From Mycobacterium uberis (GTDB lineage Bacteria > Actinomycetota > Actinomycetes > Mycobacteriales > Mycobacteriaceae), in the NCBI RefSeq assembly GCF_003408705.1, contig NZ_QAYL01000011.1, positions 1-54,344 on the forward strand: 54,344 nucleotides of DNA, read 5' to 3'. The notes under the pieces were generated by a model. The model saw only the letters and a program-made list of their open reading frames with translations. It did no database searches and was not told the origin of the DNA. Within the stretch, counting starts at the first letter, position 1, and each line of letters opens with the position of its first letter. Of this stretch, positions 36,396 through 48,000 are shown in pieces. The position numbers and the translations under genes were made by a program.

Positions 36396-37600
36396 TGCCC
36401 TGCAGGTAAACTTGCAGGGCCTTCCCGCATCTCCCCCACCGGCAGCACCAGCCCATCATAGTCGTTCAACTCTCGGCTGGGCACGACCAATACCGGTCGG
36501 GTCGCCGGCGCCGGCAGGCTAGCACGCACCGCGGCTAACTGACGACCAGTCAGGCGGTTGAGTCCTCTCCATGCCTCCTTAGGCAATCGGTTCTCGCTGT
36601 GGTAACGCACCCACGCCGACAATTGAGGCCGACAGCCGCGACTGGTGATACGGATCGTGATCACGGTAGCCACGATGCCGGGGAAGTCAGACAGCCACAG
36701 CCCAGTCAGTGTCTCGGAATCGATGTCCGACGGTGTAACCCAGAAGCTAGTTACGAATCCATGGAAGTACTTGATATGGCGCCATCCCGGGCGACTACAC
36801 GTTGGTTCCAAATCGGCCAGCACGGCACCGTCAACCGCAGCCAACTCGCCGGCAGTCAACGGCCGGGCCGCACAGTCTTGCCCGTCCAGATCTTGAGCAA
36901 GTCGCTCAGTGGCCGCTACCAACGTCGACGCTAGCGAATCCCGAGCGGCTACCGCGGCAACGTTGCGCTGCGGGTTCATCCGCAACACCAACCAGGTACA
37001 GCGTTGATAAGTGGGTGGGCGCTCACTCACCACCAGCCCCCACTCTTCGGGTTCCCGGCCACCGGGCGCTGTAGGACGCACCACACTGTCACCGTGACGT
37101 ATCTTCACAGAGACAATGTCGATGCCATCGAGGTAAATATCGAACTGCCGCAGCCCATTGGCAACGGCTTGTACCGACAAACTTGCCGACGCTGTCCGGT
37201 GCCGATATCGCCCCGATGGACTGTCTTCACTAGCGTCCAACGCGATCACTGTGACAAGCCGGCCTTTGTACTCACGCACCCCAACCACATTGCGTCCGAA
37301 ACGGCGCTGATGATCGATCGCGGGCGTACATCCCGCTGGCAGTACGACAGCCAGATCGGCAGACCAATCCCATATCCACGTGGCCAAACCCGACGCCAAT
37401 GTGATGCCGTGGTAACTGACCAACGCAAGCACCATGATCACGACGGCAATTCCTACGCCTACCCACCACGCGACATGCTGACCGGCCTGCCATGACTCCG
37501 GAATATGGCTCGCCAACACCAAGACGACAATATCGACCACAAACACCGTCGTGACACGCGGCCACGGCAAAGCCAAACCCAACCTGCGCTGAGCCTGCAT
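36392..37600 (-). CDS. eccE5: ESX-5 membrane component EccE5
   Basis: 402 aa. Two N-terminal membrane spans (about residues 16-34 and 44-64) are followed by a large soluble domain on the periplasmic/cytosolic interface. EccE forms the outer rim of the ESX membrane complex. No catalytic motif is seen. Starts 13 bp after mycP5 and overlaps eccA5 by 4 bp. Confidence 0.93.
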   Translation of the reverse strand: MQAQRRLGLALPWPRVTTVFVVDIVVLVLASHIPESWQAGQHVAWWVGVGIAVVIMVLALVSYHGITLASGLATWIWDWSADLAVVLPAGCTPAIDHQRRFGRNVVGVREYKGRLVTVIALDASEDSPSGRYRHRTASASLSVQAVANGLRQFDIYLDGIDIVSVKIRHGDSVVRPTAPGGREPEEWGLVVSERPPTYQRCTWLVLRMNPQRNVAAVAARDSLASTLVAATERLAQDLDGQDCAARPLTAGELAAVDGAVLADLEPTCSRPGWRHIKYFHGFVTSFWVTPSDIDSETLTGLWLSDFPGIVATVITIRITSRGCRPQLSAWVRYHSENRLPKEAWRGLNRLTGRQLAAVRASLPAPATRPVLVVPSRELNDYDGLVLPVGEMREGPASLPAGQ

Positions 37601-37613
37601 TACCGCTCCGCTT

Positions 37614-39359
37614 TCATCGCAGCTTCCGCGTTCGCTGCACCAGCACCGCTGTACCGAACGCCGCGCCGCCTACCAGTACTGCTGCGGTCAGTCCTCCGGC
37701 AGCCACCCACACAGGCACCATATTGCGGTGAGCAGGGGGCTTGGGCAGGCTCAGCGGTGACGACAGCTGCGGCAGCGGCTTTGCCGGACCTTCGGGTACG
37801 TCCCAAGTCAACGCGGCCAATGGGTCGACAATACCATAACCGATCTGATTATCCACCCCGCGAGCCGGGGGCCTAGCCGTGTGAATTAACCGGTTTATAA
37901 CCTGGTAGGATGTGAGCTGAGGGTATCTTCCGCGCACGAGCGCTACTACCCCTGCCACAATCGCAGCCGAAAAACTAGTACCAGCCGGCACCAGCAATAT
38001 ATTGTCTGGACCGTTAATTGCATTGATCAGGCCATCATCACGCGGTGAAAGGCTGATGATGTCAGTTCCTGGCGCCGCGATCGACACCCAGGGTCCAGCA
38101 ATGCTCCTTTGGTTCAGCGGCTGACCATTCGAATCGACTGCACCAACGGTCAGCACGTACTCACTGAACCAGGAGGGCGTGACCACTGTAGTAACACCGT
38201 TCCAGTCGCGGGGATCATTCGGCTGCAAAGGATCAAACAGCGGGTTCTGCTTACAGTCCTTCTTATTGCTGTCACCGGCAGCAGCCACAATGACGACGTT
38301 CTTATCGACGGCCGCATAATGAACAGCTGCCCCCAGCGCACGTTGGTCGATGGCGTTGCGCGCACTCATACACGTCACATCGGAGATGTTGATCACCGTG
38401 GCGCCCATGTTGGCGGCATGCACTATTGCCCGCGCCATGGTCTGAACGTAGTCAATTTTTTGCGATGTTTGCGGATCTTCGTCGCCGGTATACGGGTCCT
38501 TAAGACCAAAGGCCTGGCTTGACTGGCGGATCGAGATAACGTCGACATCTGGGGCGATCCCACTATATGGATCGGGGTGTGACGCAGGCGCCGGGTCACG
38601 TGGGCGTGGGTTGGCCGGGTTGTCGATGACAACTACCTGTCGGCCACCCGAGTAGCTGGGTATTTTCACCGTGCCGCCGCCCCGGCTGCCTGATGGAGCC
38701 GGCTGACCAGGTGGAGGTGGTGGCAACGGCACACCCGGGGGTGGCGGACCCTCTTCTGAGAGCGGCGGGGTGGGAATGACTGTCACGGTCTGAGGCAGTG
38801 GCGACAAGGTCACGGTCTGCGGCGGTGGCGGCTTCTCGGTGGTGGGAATAGTGACAGGCCTGCGCGGTGCCACAGGCACGGGCACGCCGGTTGCCGGCGC
38901 CGCGCCGATCACCGACGCCACGATAGTGCCGTGAGCGTCGCAATCTGACAGCCCATCGCCCCCCGCCATCACATAGTCACCACCGCCGATCAGGTGTGGG
39001 AGCCTAGGGTGAGGAGTCACACCAGTGTCGATGACGGCGACCTTCTGCCCACCACCGCGACTGAATTCCCATGCGTCGGACATATTCAGCATATCCATAT
39101 ACTTTGGCGGTAGCCGAAAGTCAGTGCCGGCCAGAACCCCAACCTCGGTGCAGTAAGAGTTCTGCTTCATCGGCGCGGCCGGTCCGGGTGGACCGTCCGG
39201 CGGCATCGCGCTTGGATCAATCGTCGGAGGCGAAATCGCATACACCGGCGGCAATCCAGTAAACGCACCGGAAGTAAATAACGCTGTTGCGACGAGCGCG
39301 CGAGGCGCGTGTCTGCGTCGCGCCTTCTTACTACCGGTACCGGATCGCGGCATAGACAT
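37614..39359 (-). CDS. mycP5: ESX-5 mycosin protease MycP5
   Basis: Membrane-anchored subtilisin-like serine protease required for stability of the ESX-5 complex. 581 aa. A signal peptide is followed by AISPPTIDP. Catalytic Asp in [11 protein letters not shown], His in [11 protein letters not shown] and Ser in [12 protein letters not shown] are all present. A long Pro-rich loop (about residues 150-250, many PPPP) interrupts the catalytic domain, as in MycP5 in general. A C-terminal membrane anchor ([20 protein letters not shown]) ends in a basic tail. The start is ATG 39359 or 39353; either overlaps the end of eccD5 by 23-29 bp. Confidence 0.95.
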   Translation of the reverse strand: MSMPRSGTGSKKARRRHAPRALVATALFTSGAFTGLPPVYAISPPTIDPSAMPPDGPPGPAAPMKQNSYCTEVGVLAGTDFRLPPKYMDMLNMSDAWEFSRGGGQKVAVIDTGVTPHPRLPHLIGGGDYVMAGGDGLSDCDAHGTIVASVIGAAPATGVPVPVAPRRPVTIPTTEKPPPPQTVTLSPLPQTVTVIPTPPLSEEGPPPPGVPLPPPPPGQPAPSGSRGGGTVKIPSYSGGRQVVVIDNPANPRPRDPAPASHPDPYSGIAPDVDVISIRQSSQAFGLKDPYTGDEDPQTSQKIDYVQTMARAIVHAANMGATVINISDVTCMSARNAIDQRALGAAVHYAAVDKNVVIVAAAGDSNKKDCKQNPLFDPLQPNDPRDWNGVTTVVTPSWFSEYVLTVGAVDSNGQPLNQRSIAGPWVSIAAPGTDIISLSPRDDGLINAINGPDNILLVPAGTSFSAAIVAGVVALVRGRYPQLTSYQVINRLIHTARPPARGVDNQIGYGIVDPLAALTWDVPEGPAKPLPQLSSPLSLPKPPAHRNMVPVWVAAGGLTAAVLVGGAAFGTAVLVQRTRKLR

Positions 39360-40842
39360 CCATCAACCACAATGCTAACGGGAAAATGGGCATAAGGCAC
39401 AAATATTCAATCCATTCCACCAACTTGCGGAACAGCGGGCTATAGATCGTATTGGGTACGACCGCAGCAGCTGTTAGCCCTGCGGCAGGAAGCAGAACTA
39501 ATATCGCCGCCCCGAGTGACACCGCCAACGGCGATGACAACACTAGCGCGTACCGCAGCACCACCGCAGCGACGATGAGTACCGCCGTCGCGGCCAACGT
39601 GATCGCTTGCCAGCGGTCGACATACGAGCGGCCTCGCAGTAGCAGGAAACCCGAGTTAAACCCAGCTAGCAACAGCGGCAGCCAACGCTGCCCGGTGTGG
39701 GGGTTACTCAACGCGGTGAGCGAAACCACCAGCAACACACCCAACCCCAGGAGCAAACCCGACAAATAGGACCTGGCACGCTCGGCTTGCAGCAGCACAT
39801 CACGCACTGACGCCGGCCCCTCCAGTACTGGCGGGCCACCGTCGGTGTGCACTACCGTGGTGGGCAGATCGGGCCGCGCTTCAAACACCCACCGGCTGGT
39901 GGCTGACGGGAACACCGGCAGCCGAATGCCGGCCAAGCGACGGGACAGAGCTGGGGCACAGTGGTAAAGCAACACGCAGGCCAGCACCGCGCAGGAAAGC
40001 AATGTCACCGCGCTGGTCATCGCGACCATCCGCGCCAAGCTCATGATCGCCGCAACCACGCAAATAGTGCTAATAGCGGTGTAAGTACCAAGTTGGCGAC
40101 CGGTGAACCGCAGGGCCAGCATCGCAGCAATAGCTATCACACCGAAGCCCAATACCGCATGTGGGGACCCCACCGGGCCGGGCGGCGCGGCCGCTGCAGC
40201 CACAGTCACTGGCGCAATCCCACTCAGTAGCATAATGTCACCAGCGCGTCGATCTTGGCGAGTAGTGGCCCGCATTAGCACCAGCGTGGACACTGCCAAT
40301 ATCAACAACGCGATCACCGCGGCGTAGATGACCGATAACCAAGAATCGTGGCGCCAACGCCACCAGCCCAGCAAAGCTGACGAAGCCAACACGCCTGTTG
40401 CCACCATCGACGCGCCGACCTGCACGGCAACAATCGAGTCAATCGCGGCAAACCGCTTGCTGAGATTTGCCGCGACCGCGGTGGAAATGTGCTCGATCAC
40501 CTGGGATAGACGCTCGGTGTCGGCGATGAACCGAATCCACAGCCGGTCGCCGTCGTAAACATCTTGCTCGGTCAGTGATTGCGTGGGCCGTAAAGGCGTG
40601 CCGTCAATCAGGCACAATGCCCATCTGCCGCGCTCAGTGGGCTTAAGCGTACCTTCGCCAAGCTCACGTAACCGACTGTTGACTACTTTCAGCAGTGGGT
40701 CGGTCATCACCGACACTGGGGCGTTGGCATCAAGCAGAACACTGACCTGGGTACCCTCGCCGGCCATGATGCCAACTACGACCGCTCGAGGCGACGAAAC
40801 ACCCTCGACGTCGGTCTGTGACACGTCAGCTACCGCGGTCAT
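39331..40842 (-). CDS. eccD5: ESX-5 channel subunit EccD5
   Basis: 503 aa from the ATG at 40842 (GGGGGG about 9 bp upstream), exactly the length I recall for M. tuberculosis. The N-terminal ubiquitin-like domain (about residues 20-110) is cytosolic, followed by about 11 membrane segments that line the inner-membrane vestibule. It ends [21 protein letters not shown] longer frame to 40896 adds 18 residues without family resemblance. A 270-bp gap separates it from espG5. Confidence 0.95.
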   Translation of the reverse strand: MTAVADVSQTDVEGVSSPRAVVVGIMAGEGTQVSVLLDANAPVSVMTDPLLKVVNSRLRELGEGTLKPTERGRWALCLIDGTPLRPTQSLTEQDVYDGDRLWIRFIADTERLSQVIEHISTAVAANLSKRFAAIDSIVAVQVGASMVATGVLASSALLGWWRWRHDSWLSVIYAAVIALLILAVSTLVLMRATTRQDRRAGDIMLLSGIAPVTVAAAAAPPGPVGSPHAVLGFGVIAIAAMLALRFTGRQLGTYTAISTICVVAAIMSLARMVAMTSAVTLLSCAVLACVLLYHCAPALSRRLAGIRLPVFPSATSRWVFEARPDLPTTVVHTDGGPPVLEGPASVRDVLLQAERARSYLSGLLLGLGVLLVVSLTALSNPHTGQRWLPLLLAGFNSGFLLLRGRSYVDRWQAITLAATAVLIVAAVVLRYALVLSSPLAVSLGAAILVLLPAAGLTAAAVVPNTIYSPLFRKLVEWIEYLCLMPIFPLALWLMDVYAAIRYR

Positions 40843-41112
40843 AGTTCTGCACCCCCCTGGTGTGGTGAATACGATATCCAGCACCTCTGGGCGCACGGGT
40901 GCTGTGCACCTGCACGAATTGAAGCGCCATGACTCCCCGGGAGATACAACACGACCAATTCCGAACCCATATACCTCGCCTCGCGGTTAGTGGCTGTCGT
41001 CACACTACTTTTTCAACTTTGCTGCCGCTCATAACGATAATATGCACGGTTTACTGCTTGACCGCATACGCTAGTCAAAAACGTTGTAGCATCTTACATT
41101 TCGCATCAGACA

Positions 41113-42015
41113 TCAGACTCTGCTGTGAGTTTTCCAGTCGCCGTACGGCAACGTGTCCAACACGGTCTTTACACCCACCTGCACTAGCTGTGGTGTGGCC
41201 GGGCAGATTGCTAGCCACGCCTCACCCGAACCCGCCGTCCGCGCTTGTTGATAGAGTGCGATACGTCCACTGGAACCATCCTTTAGCGATAGCGCCGAAG
41301 TGCTGGGGCCCTTGGCATCGTCACGGTACTGTCGCGCATACACCGCGGCCTCGGCCGCGGGATCCGACAGCGCCTGGCCCAGCGCGGCCACTGTAGCGGC
41401 GCTGATGCCCATACGCCGTAGATCTCCGCCGGAGAACGCGTTAAAACCCGAGTCCTGCCACAACTTTGTCGCTTCCAACATTTCTTCCAGAGGTACATTG
41501 ACCGCGTTAATCACCGCTGGATCCGCGTGGTGAATCGATTCCATGCCATCCATCACTAGAGAAGTGATCGACGTGCTGTCCGCGATGACGACGTCGTCCA
41601 CGGTAATGTCGTTGCCAACCCGAACCGCCGACACCCAGTGCAGGCCACGACGCGCCAACACCACCCGGAACTCGTTGTCGGGGATATCACGCGAACCCGG
41701 CGGCTGATTCTCATCGTCGACAACTCCATAGAGCAACTTTCCCCGCGACAGCAAAGCAACGACTTCCAGGTCGGGTGCAGCGAGCACCCGCATTCGAGCT
41801 GCGACATGCTCATTGACCTCGTTATTGACAACGACGCCCTGTTCACGCATAACCGCCATCCCGGGGTGTTCATTCAGCCAGCCGTTGGAGTCTGTCGATA
41901 CAAACGGCCGGCATCGCAACTCCGGCGCAACATGTCGAATGTCCAGGAGTGCCTGGAGCATCCAGAACCCATTAACGTTAACAGTGATATCGGTGTGGGT
42001 GCTCTGTTGGTCCAT
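41113..42015 (-). CDS. espG5: ESX-5 substrate chaperone EspG5
   Basis: Cytosolic chaperone that binds the tip of PPE proteins in PE-PPE pairs and delivers them to ESX-5. 300 aa, the family length; N-terminus INVNGFWMLQALLDIRHVAP in near-family form. GAGGTACTTT precedes the ATG. It is intact even though no PPE gene remains at the locus, so its clients must be encoded elsewhere. Confidence 0.95.
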   Translation of the reverse strand: MDQQSTHTDITVNVNGFWMLQALLDIRHVAPELRCRPFVSTDSNGWLNEHPGMAVMREQGVVVNNEVNEHVAARMRVLAAPDLEVVALLSRGKLLYGVVDDENQPPGSRDIPDNEFRVVLARRGLHWVSAVRVGNDITVDDVVIADSTSITSLVMDGMESIHHADPAVINAVNVPLEEMLEATKLWQDSGFNAFSGGDLRRMGISAATVAALGQALSDPAAEAAVYARQYRDDAKGPSTSALSLKDGSSGRIALYQQARTAGSGEAWLAICPATPQLVQVGVKTVLDTLPYGDWKTHSRV

Positions 42016-42093
42016 AAAGTACCTCGGGGGTCGACGTGGTCGGACATTGCAGCACGCCGACGGTGGTGTGCTGCCGCGCCTGGGGATGGATGT

Positions 42094-42376
42094 TTAGGCC
42101 CAGCTAACGCCGACGACGCTATCGGTGCTGGCCATACCGCTACTGGCAGCCTGCAACTTTTATCCGTGGACATTGGCCTGCTCGTAAATCACCTCGAAGT
42201 TACAACTTCACTGTGTGATGAACTCTTCGCAGGCCGCCAAACCAGCACAACCCCAAAAGTTCCCGGCAGCAAGCACACCACGGAATTATGGCCTGGCACT
42301 TGACTTCCATTGATGTGGCTTGAGCCCGGATAGCAGCACCATGGGCGTCAACGTCGACGAACTAATAACTGATCAT
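42094..42376 (-). pseudogene. esxN: esxN (WXG100 substrate), pseudogene
   Basis: Starts ATG at 42376 behind AGGAGA but meets a stop at codon 5 (MISY-stop-FVDVDAHGAAIRAQA), where the family has Gln. After QAI the frame shifts and continues SVVLAAGNFWGCAGLAACEE with the W-x-G region intact. Two more stops follow (FITQ-stop-, VHG-stop-), then the end STDSVVGVSWA-stop at 42094. At least three stops and one shift: not functional. Confidence 0.9.
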
Positions 42377-42425
42377 ATCAGTGTTCTCCTAATGGCAAAA
42401 GGGTACGCAGCCGCGGCTTTCAACG

Positions 42426-42700
42426 CTAACTACCGACGGTCTGCTGCGAGGCATACTCTTGCTGCTCGTAGTTGCTGGCGTCACGCACCCCGTGCAGCAT
42501 GTTCACGATATTGTAAAATGCCTGATTCATCTGCCCCATGGCGCTTTAGGACTTCGCCTGCACGGTCCCACTCCAGCCCACACCTGCGATGTTCAGCAAC
42601 AACGCCCACACCTTGCTGGCCTCGTACTCGACCGTTTAGGCGTGCATCTCAAATCGGCCCGCCATGTCCCGCATTGCGTGTGGGTCGATCATAAAACATA
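42426..42700 (-). pseudogene. esxM: esxM (WXG100 substrate), pseudogene
   Basis: In one frame: [19 protein letters not shown], stop, TVEYEASKVWALLLNIAG, VGWSGTVQAKS, stop, [35 protein letters not shown], stop at 42426. Two internal stops (at positions where the family has Gln and a coding residue), no usable start codon, and about five residues deleted before NYEQQE. The GWSG motif is still present, so it died recently. EsxM pairs with EsxN. Confidence 0.92.
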
Positions 42701-43042
42701 GTGCCATATCGGCTATTTTCCAAATTAATTAATGAAATTAGTTTAAGTTGTTGTTGTGATGGACGGCAGTGACCGGATCGACTACGCGCTGCGCAGCTGC
42801 CGACCCATATGTTTAAGAATGATCCTCCTTAATTTATTTCAGCCGACAACCTCCGGGCGTTGTACCGCGGCGAAATGCAGAATAGACCCTGACCGCGGTG
42901 TCCGAGTTGATTAAGCCCTCGTGATTCTCTGGGATGCGTTGACCGTCCGCCCACACAGTCTCGAGATCATCGGCAGCTCACAAGTTGCCTTAAAGCCCAC
43001 GTCTGGGGCAGTCCTTTCCAAATCCTCCAATTGCCAGCCGGG
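42701..43042. other. Gap between PE19 and esxM remnant
   Basis: A+T-rich intergenic sequence with no open frame or family resemblance. It may have held the esxM promoter or 5' end. Confidence 0.5.
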
Positions 43043-43342
43043 TCACCTGGCAGCGGCCGCATTGGCGGCTTCGGTAGCAGCGTAAGAGACGGAATTGGTA
43101 CTCAAGTTTGTCACGAGCGACTCGTGAATCTGCGCTGCCAAAGCACTAACCGCCTGGTACACCTGGGCGTGCGCGGCAAACTGAGCCGCAGTCAACACCG
43201 ACACTTCATCGGCGGCTGCTGGTACTACACCCGTTGTTGGGGCTGCCGCAGCAGCGTTCTGAACGCTCATGACCGTACCGATAGCCCGTAGATTTCCGGC
43301 GGCCGCAGCCAAAGCCTCGGGCTGTGTAGTCACAAACGGCAT
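43043..43342 (-). CDS. PE family protein (PE19-like)
   Basis: 99 aa, a PE domain alone: FVTTQPEALAAAAGNLRAIG at the start, the central GVVPAAADEVSVLTAAQFAA and the end VSYAATEAANAAAA, with the YxxxE secretion motif (YAATE). The ATG at 43342 has GGAGG 6-7 bp upstream. PE proteins travel as pairs with a PPE partner chaperoned by EspG5; no PPE gene is adjacent here. By position just upstream of esxM it corresponds to PE19, though PE18 is very similar. Confidence 0.93.
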   Translation of the reverse strand: MPFVTTQPEALAAAAGNLRAIGTVMSVQNAAAAAPTTGVVPAAADEVSVLTAAQFAAHAQVYQAVSALAAQIHESLVTNLSTNSVSYAATEAANAAAAR

Positions 43343-43959
43343 AGTTGGTCCTCCTCACAGATACTCATAGACATTCTCAGCAACCGCTATCCGCTGAGAA
43401 TAGATGACTAGCTAGCCAGAAGCTGTTTTCGAGTCCACCTGTTCACAACTGTTCACGGGACGACACCACGAATTCACCTTCGGTAACGCCGCAGTAACAG
43501 CAGCTGACCTTGTTTGTGGTTTGTGGTCGACTCAAGATGATTAAGACTAAACCTGTGAAAAATCGCGTTACGAGCAACCAAAAGCACGCTGGCTAGCGCA
43601 CTTAAGGTAGCGGCGGTTACAACACTCCAGTAGCCATAGGACCACTGATTAACGCGCGGCAGTACCGTCCAGCAACGACCTTAACGGATGGGTACCAAGC
43701 GGTGTACCTAGGGACTCAGCGTTGATATAGCAGCGCTATACCCGACCACTAAGCCGTCGACAGAAGCAAAAATCCGGAAAACGAATGAGAACACGCAGGT
43801 GACTTTATCGGGCCAATTGTCCGCAGCAATTATCGATGTTGGGCTTACACAATTATCCGGCGAAGGGTAGACGAGCCAGAGCGGTGAAGCGGAATCCGTA
43901 TCAGGGACCAGAGCCGGCCACGCCAGCGGCCCATACTGGCCAGCAAGTTTCTGGCCCCG
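43343..43959. other. Decayed region where PPE25-PE18-PPE26-PPE27 would lie
   Basis: M. tuberculosis has PPE and PE genes here. I see no PPE motif (Pro-Pro-Glu start, W-x-G) on either strand. The part right before PE19 should contain its promoter, but I could not pick one out. The region after about 43860 may be the 5' end of cyp143. Confidence 0.45.
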
Positions 43960-44870
<911 letters not shown>

Positions 44871-45097
44871 GCGGTGGATCGTACCGATTCATGGTGTCAC
44901 ATTTAGCGCATCTAGAACTGATCCTCGTGATCAATTGCTGAATGAAAAATATCCGAGTTCGAACTGGTTCCGAGTTTCCCGCCCAAAATTCAATTCTCCT
45001 CGAAGTTCTGCGCACCTAAAGCATTGCCGCTGCGCTGGAGTTAGTCGGCTCCCAGGTGACGCAAACACACTAACCAAGACGACGCAACTTACGCATA

Positions 45098-48000
45098 TTA
45101 TCGGCGCACCTCGATCGCCGCCACCTGCACGAACACACCGGTATCTTCGGCCATCAACAAGCCTCGGCCGCGGGGCAACGGACCGCCTTTCATCTTGCCA
45201 CGGATGAAGCCCTCATCGGGATCGGCATCCATCACCAACAATGGCGCGTTTGCCTGATGCAGAGCCCGCAACATCGGGTCGCTGCCCGCCGAAGACCAGC
45301 CTCCGAATGTACGGGTGACAATGACATGCAGGCCGACATCACTGGCCCGGGTCACCCAGGGAACAACCTTATGCAACGGCGAATCGAAACCTGGCGGCAG
45401 TTGTTGGATATCATCGATGATCAAGAAGATCTCTGGGCCGCTCCACCACGACCGCGACAGTAGCTCTTCCGCAGACAGACCAGGCGGCGGTTCACGGCTG
45501 GCCAAAAGCGCCGCCAACTCACCCACCATAGCCGATACGCCGTCGAGGTTGTAGGCGAACCTCTCCATATAGTCCGAGCCCAACGCGGTCAGCAGCTGGC
45601 GACGTGGGTCGATCAACCATACCTGCGCAGAGCGTTTTGACGTTGTCGGCGCGCTGGTACCTCCCGGCGCGTAGAGCCGGCCGATTTCGGACATGACGGT
45701 CGCTAGCGTTGTGGTCCGCCCACATTCGCGGCGACCCGTAATCATCAAATGTGCATTCTCGGCGAAGTTCAGATAAACCGGCTGCAAGTCCAATTCCGAT
45801 ATTGCCCAAGCGATTCCGCTTACACCAACCCCTTGACGGGTATCCCGGGCGGCCAGCTCGCGCACTTGCTCCACGCCGAACCGGGCTGGCAACCGGCGCA
45901 CCGGTGGGGCCTGGGTGCTCGTCAGTCGGCTGACCGTTACGGCCACACTGTCGGACTCGAAAACATTGTCGGGTGTGTTGGCCAACGCTGGCCGGGCAAC
46001 CAACGTGTGCAAGCCCGCCTGTGGATCGCTATCGAGTCGGACATAGTTTACTGCGACCATGCCACGTCCCGGCTTGACTGGAACGTCCTTAGCAAACCGG
46101 GAACGTACCGACTTGGCGTCTTCCACAGCGGCCAAGCGCAACTCGACTCGGGAACCGAAGCCGCTACGCACCGGAGGCCGCAGCTCTGATTCGCGATCGG
46201 CAGTGACGACCACGTGCACACCGAACGAGGGGCCCTGGTTGATAATCTGGTTCACCTGCTCGATCAGTACTTCGTTTTCCTCGGCCAGCGCCCGGTAGTT
46301 GTCGATCACCAGGTAGACATCACCGAACCCATCGTTGGGCACCGGGCCCAGCTCACCGCCGAACCTGCGACGCCGAAACACCTCCATCGAGGCAATCCCG
46401 TGTTCGAGAAAGGTACGTTTGCGATCGCGAACCAATGCCAGCAGTTCGGCTACAGTACGACGCACACCGTAAGGATCCGTAGGACCGGCTACCTCACCGA
46501 CGTGAGGCAAGTGCGCCACCGTGGTCAATGCGGTGCTGCTATAGCCTAGACAGTAGAACTGAACCTGCTCAGGGGTATGGGTCAGTGCGGCCGAACAGAT
46601 AAGTGTCTGCAGCGCAGTGGTTTTACCTGAACCGCCGGCCCCCAGGATCAACACGTTGGCGCCAGGTCCGGAGGTGTCGACCGTCCACGGCGGCTGGTCA
46701 TGCTTGAAAGGTCGGTCAATGATCCCGATGGGGAACACAAGACTCCCGGACGAGCCGTAATTCTGGTGCCAGGAGTGACCTAAAAACCGGTTGACCAAGT
46801 CGTCGATGGCGACAGGCTGAGTCAGCGGGGGCTGCCACAACCGGTAGGGCTCAAAGTCGATCCTGCGAAGCTGATCGATAATCACCGTACCGATTTTGGG
46901 CGTCCTAACCCCTCCTTCGGCTTCTTCCTCAGCGCCTTCCTCGTCGAACATCTCGCCGTTCGTAAAGGCAGCCCCCGCATCAACCTCGGGTCCTCCTACA
47001 CTCACCTCGAGCGGTGTGAACGAATTAGTAAACAATTGCGGTTGAATGTAGTCAATGTTGTGCACCAACACTGGTTGTTCCTCACCGTCGATGGTGACAC
47101 CGCGGAAGTAGTCTCGCCACAGGAATTCAGCCTGGAAACGAATGATATCCTCGAGGCTCTTTCGGAAATACCCTAGACCAGCCTGCGCCGGCAGGTTCAC
47201 CGCGTTCGGCACGCCGGCCGCCTGTGCCGCGCCGGCGGTACGTGCTTTCAACACCAAACGGTAGCCCATGTTCTCCATGAGTTTTTCAGCTCGGCTCTCG
47301 ATGGTCTGCGACGCCATCATCAGATGGATCCAGTAAGCGCGGCCCTGCCGTCCGATCGAGTCGAGCACGTCGACCGCCGTCGGCATGATGCGGAACCATT
47401 CGTAGAACTCGTCGATGACGACCACGAGCATCGGCAGCGCCGGCATATCCTGGCCACGCGCCCGCATCCTGGCTCGCACCGAGTTGTATTCCTTGGCGTC
47501 GTCTACACCGGCGCTGTCGCAGACTGCTTTACGGCGAGCGATTTCGCCCCACAGCGCGTCCAAGAAGCGCTCCATAAGCACTTGGTCTTCTTCAAGGTCG
47601 GTGATGATCCGGGATACGTGCGGCACGCCGGCGAACGGCTTGACCGCCGACCCACCTTTGAGATCGGCTAACACGAACTGCAACTCCTCCGGCGGATGAG
47701 CAAGCATCAGCGATTCGATCACTGTTCGCACTAGCGTCGATTTGCCCGAACCAGTTGTACCCGACATCACCCCATGCGGACCATCGCCGCCTTCATCGAG
47801 CGATTTCATATCCAAAAACAGCAGCTCACCGTTGTCGGATCGATTGCCAAACGGTACCCGCAACCGTGACCTGCCCATAGTATCGGTACGGCCGTTCCAC
47901 AGCGCATCAAAGTCAATCGCGGCTGGATCGTCAATTCCATAATAAGATAAGATGTCTCGAGCCCCGATGTGAGCCACGCGCTGGCCGATCTCTTCGTAGG

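Noticed and set aside
36599..37495. Long open frames opposite eccE5 and other core genes
   Set aside because: Antisense shadows of GC-rich genes; the sense products have clear families and coupled starts.
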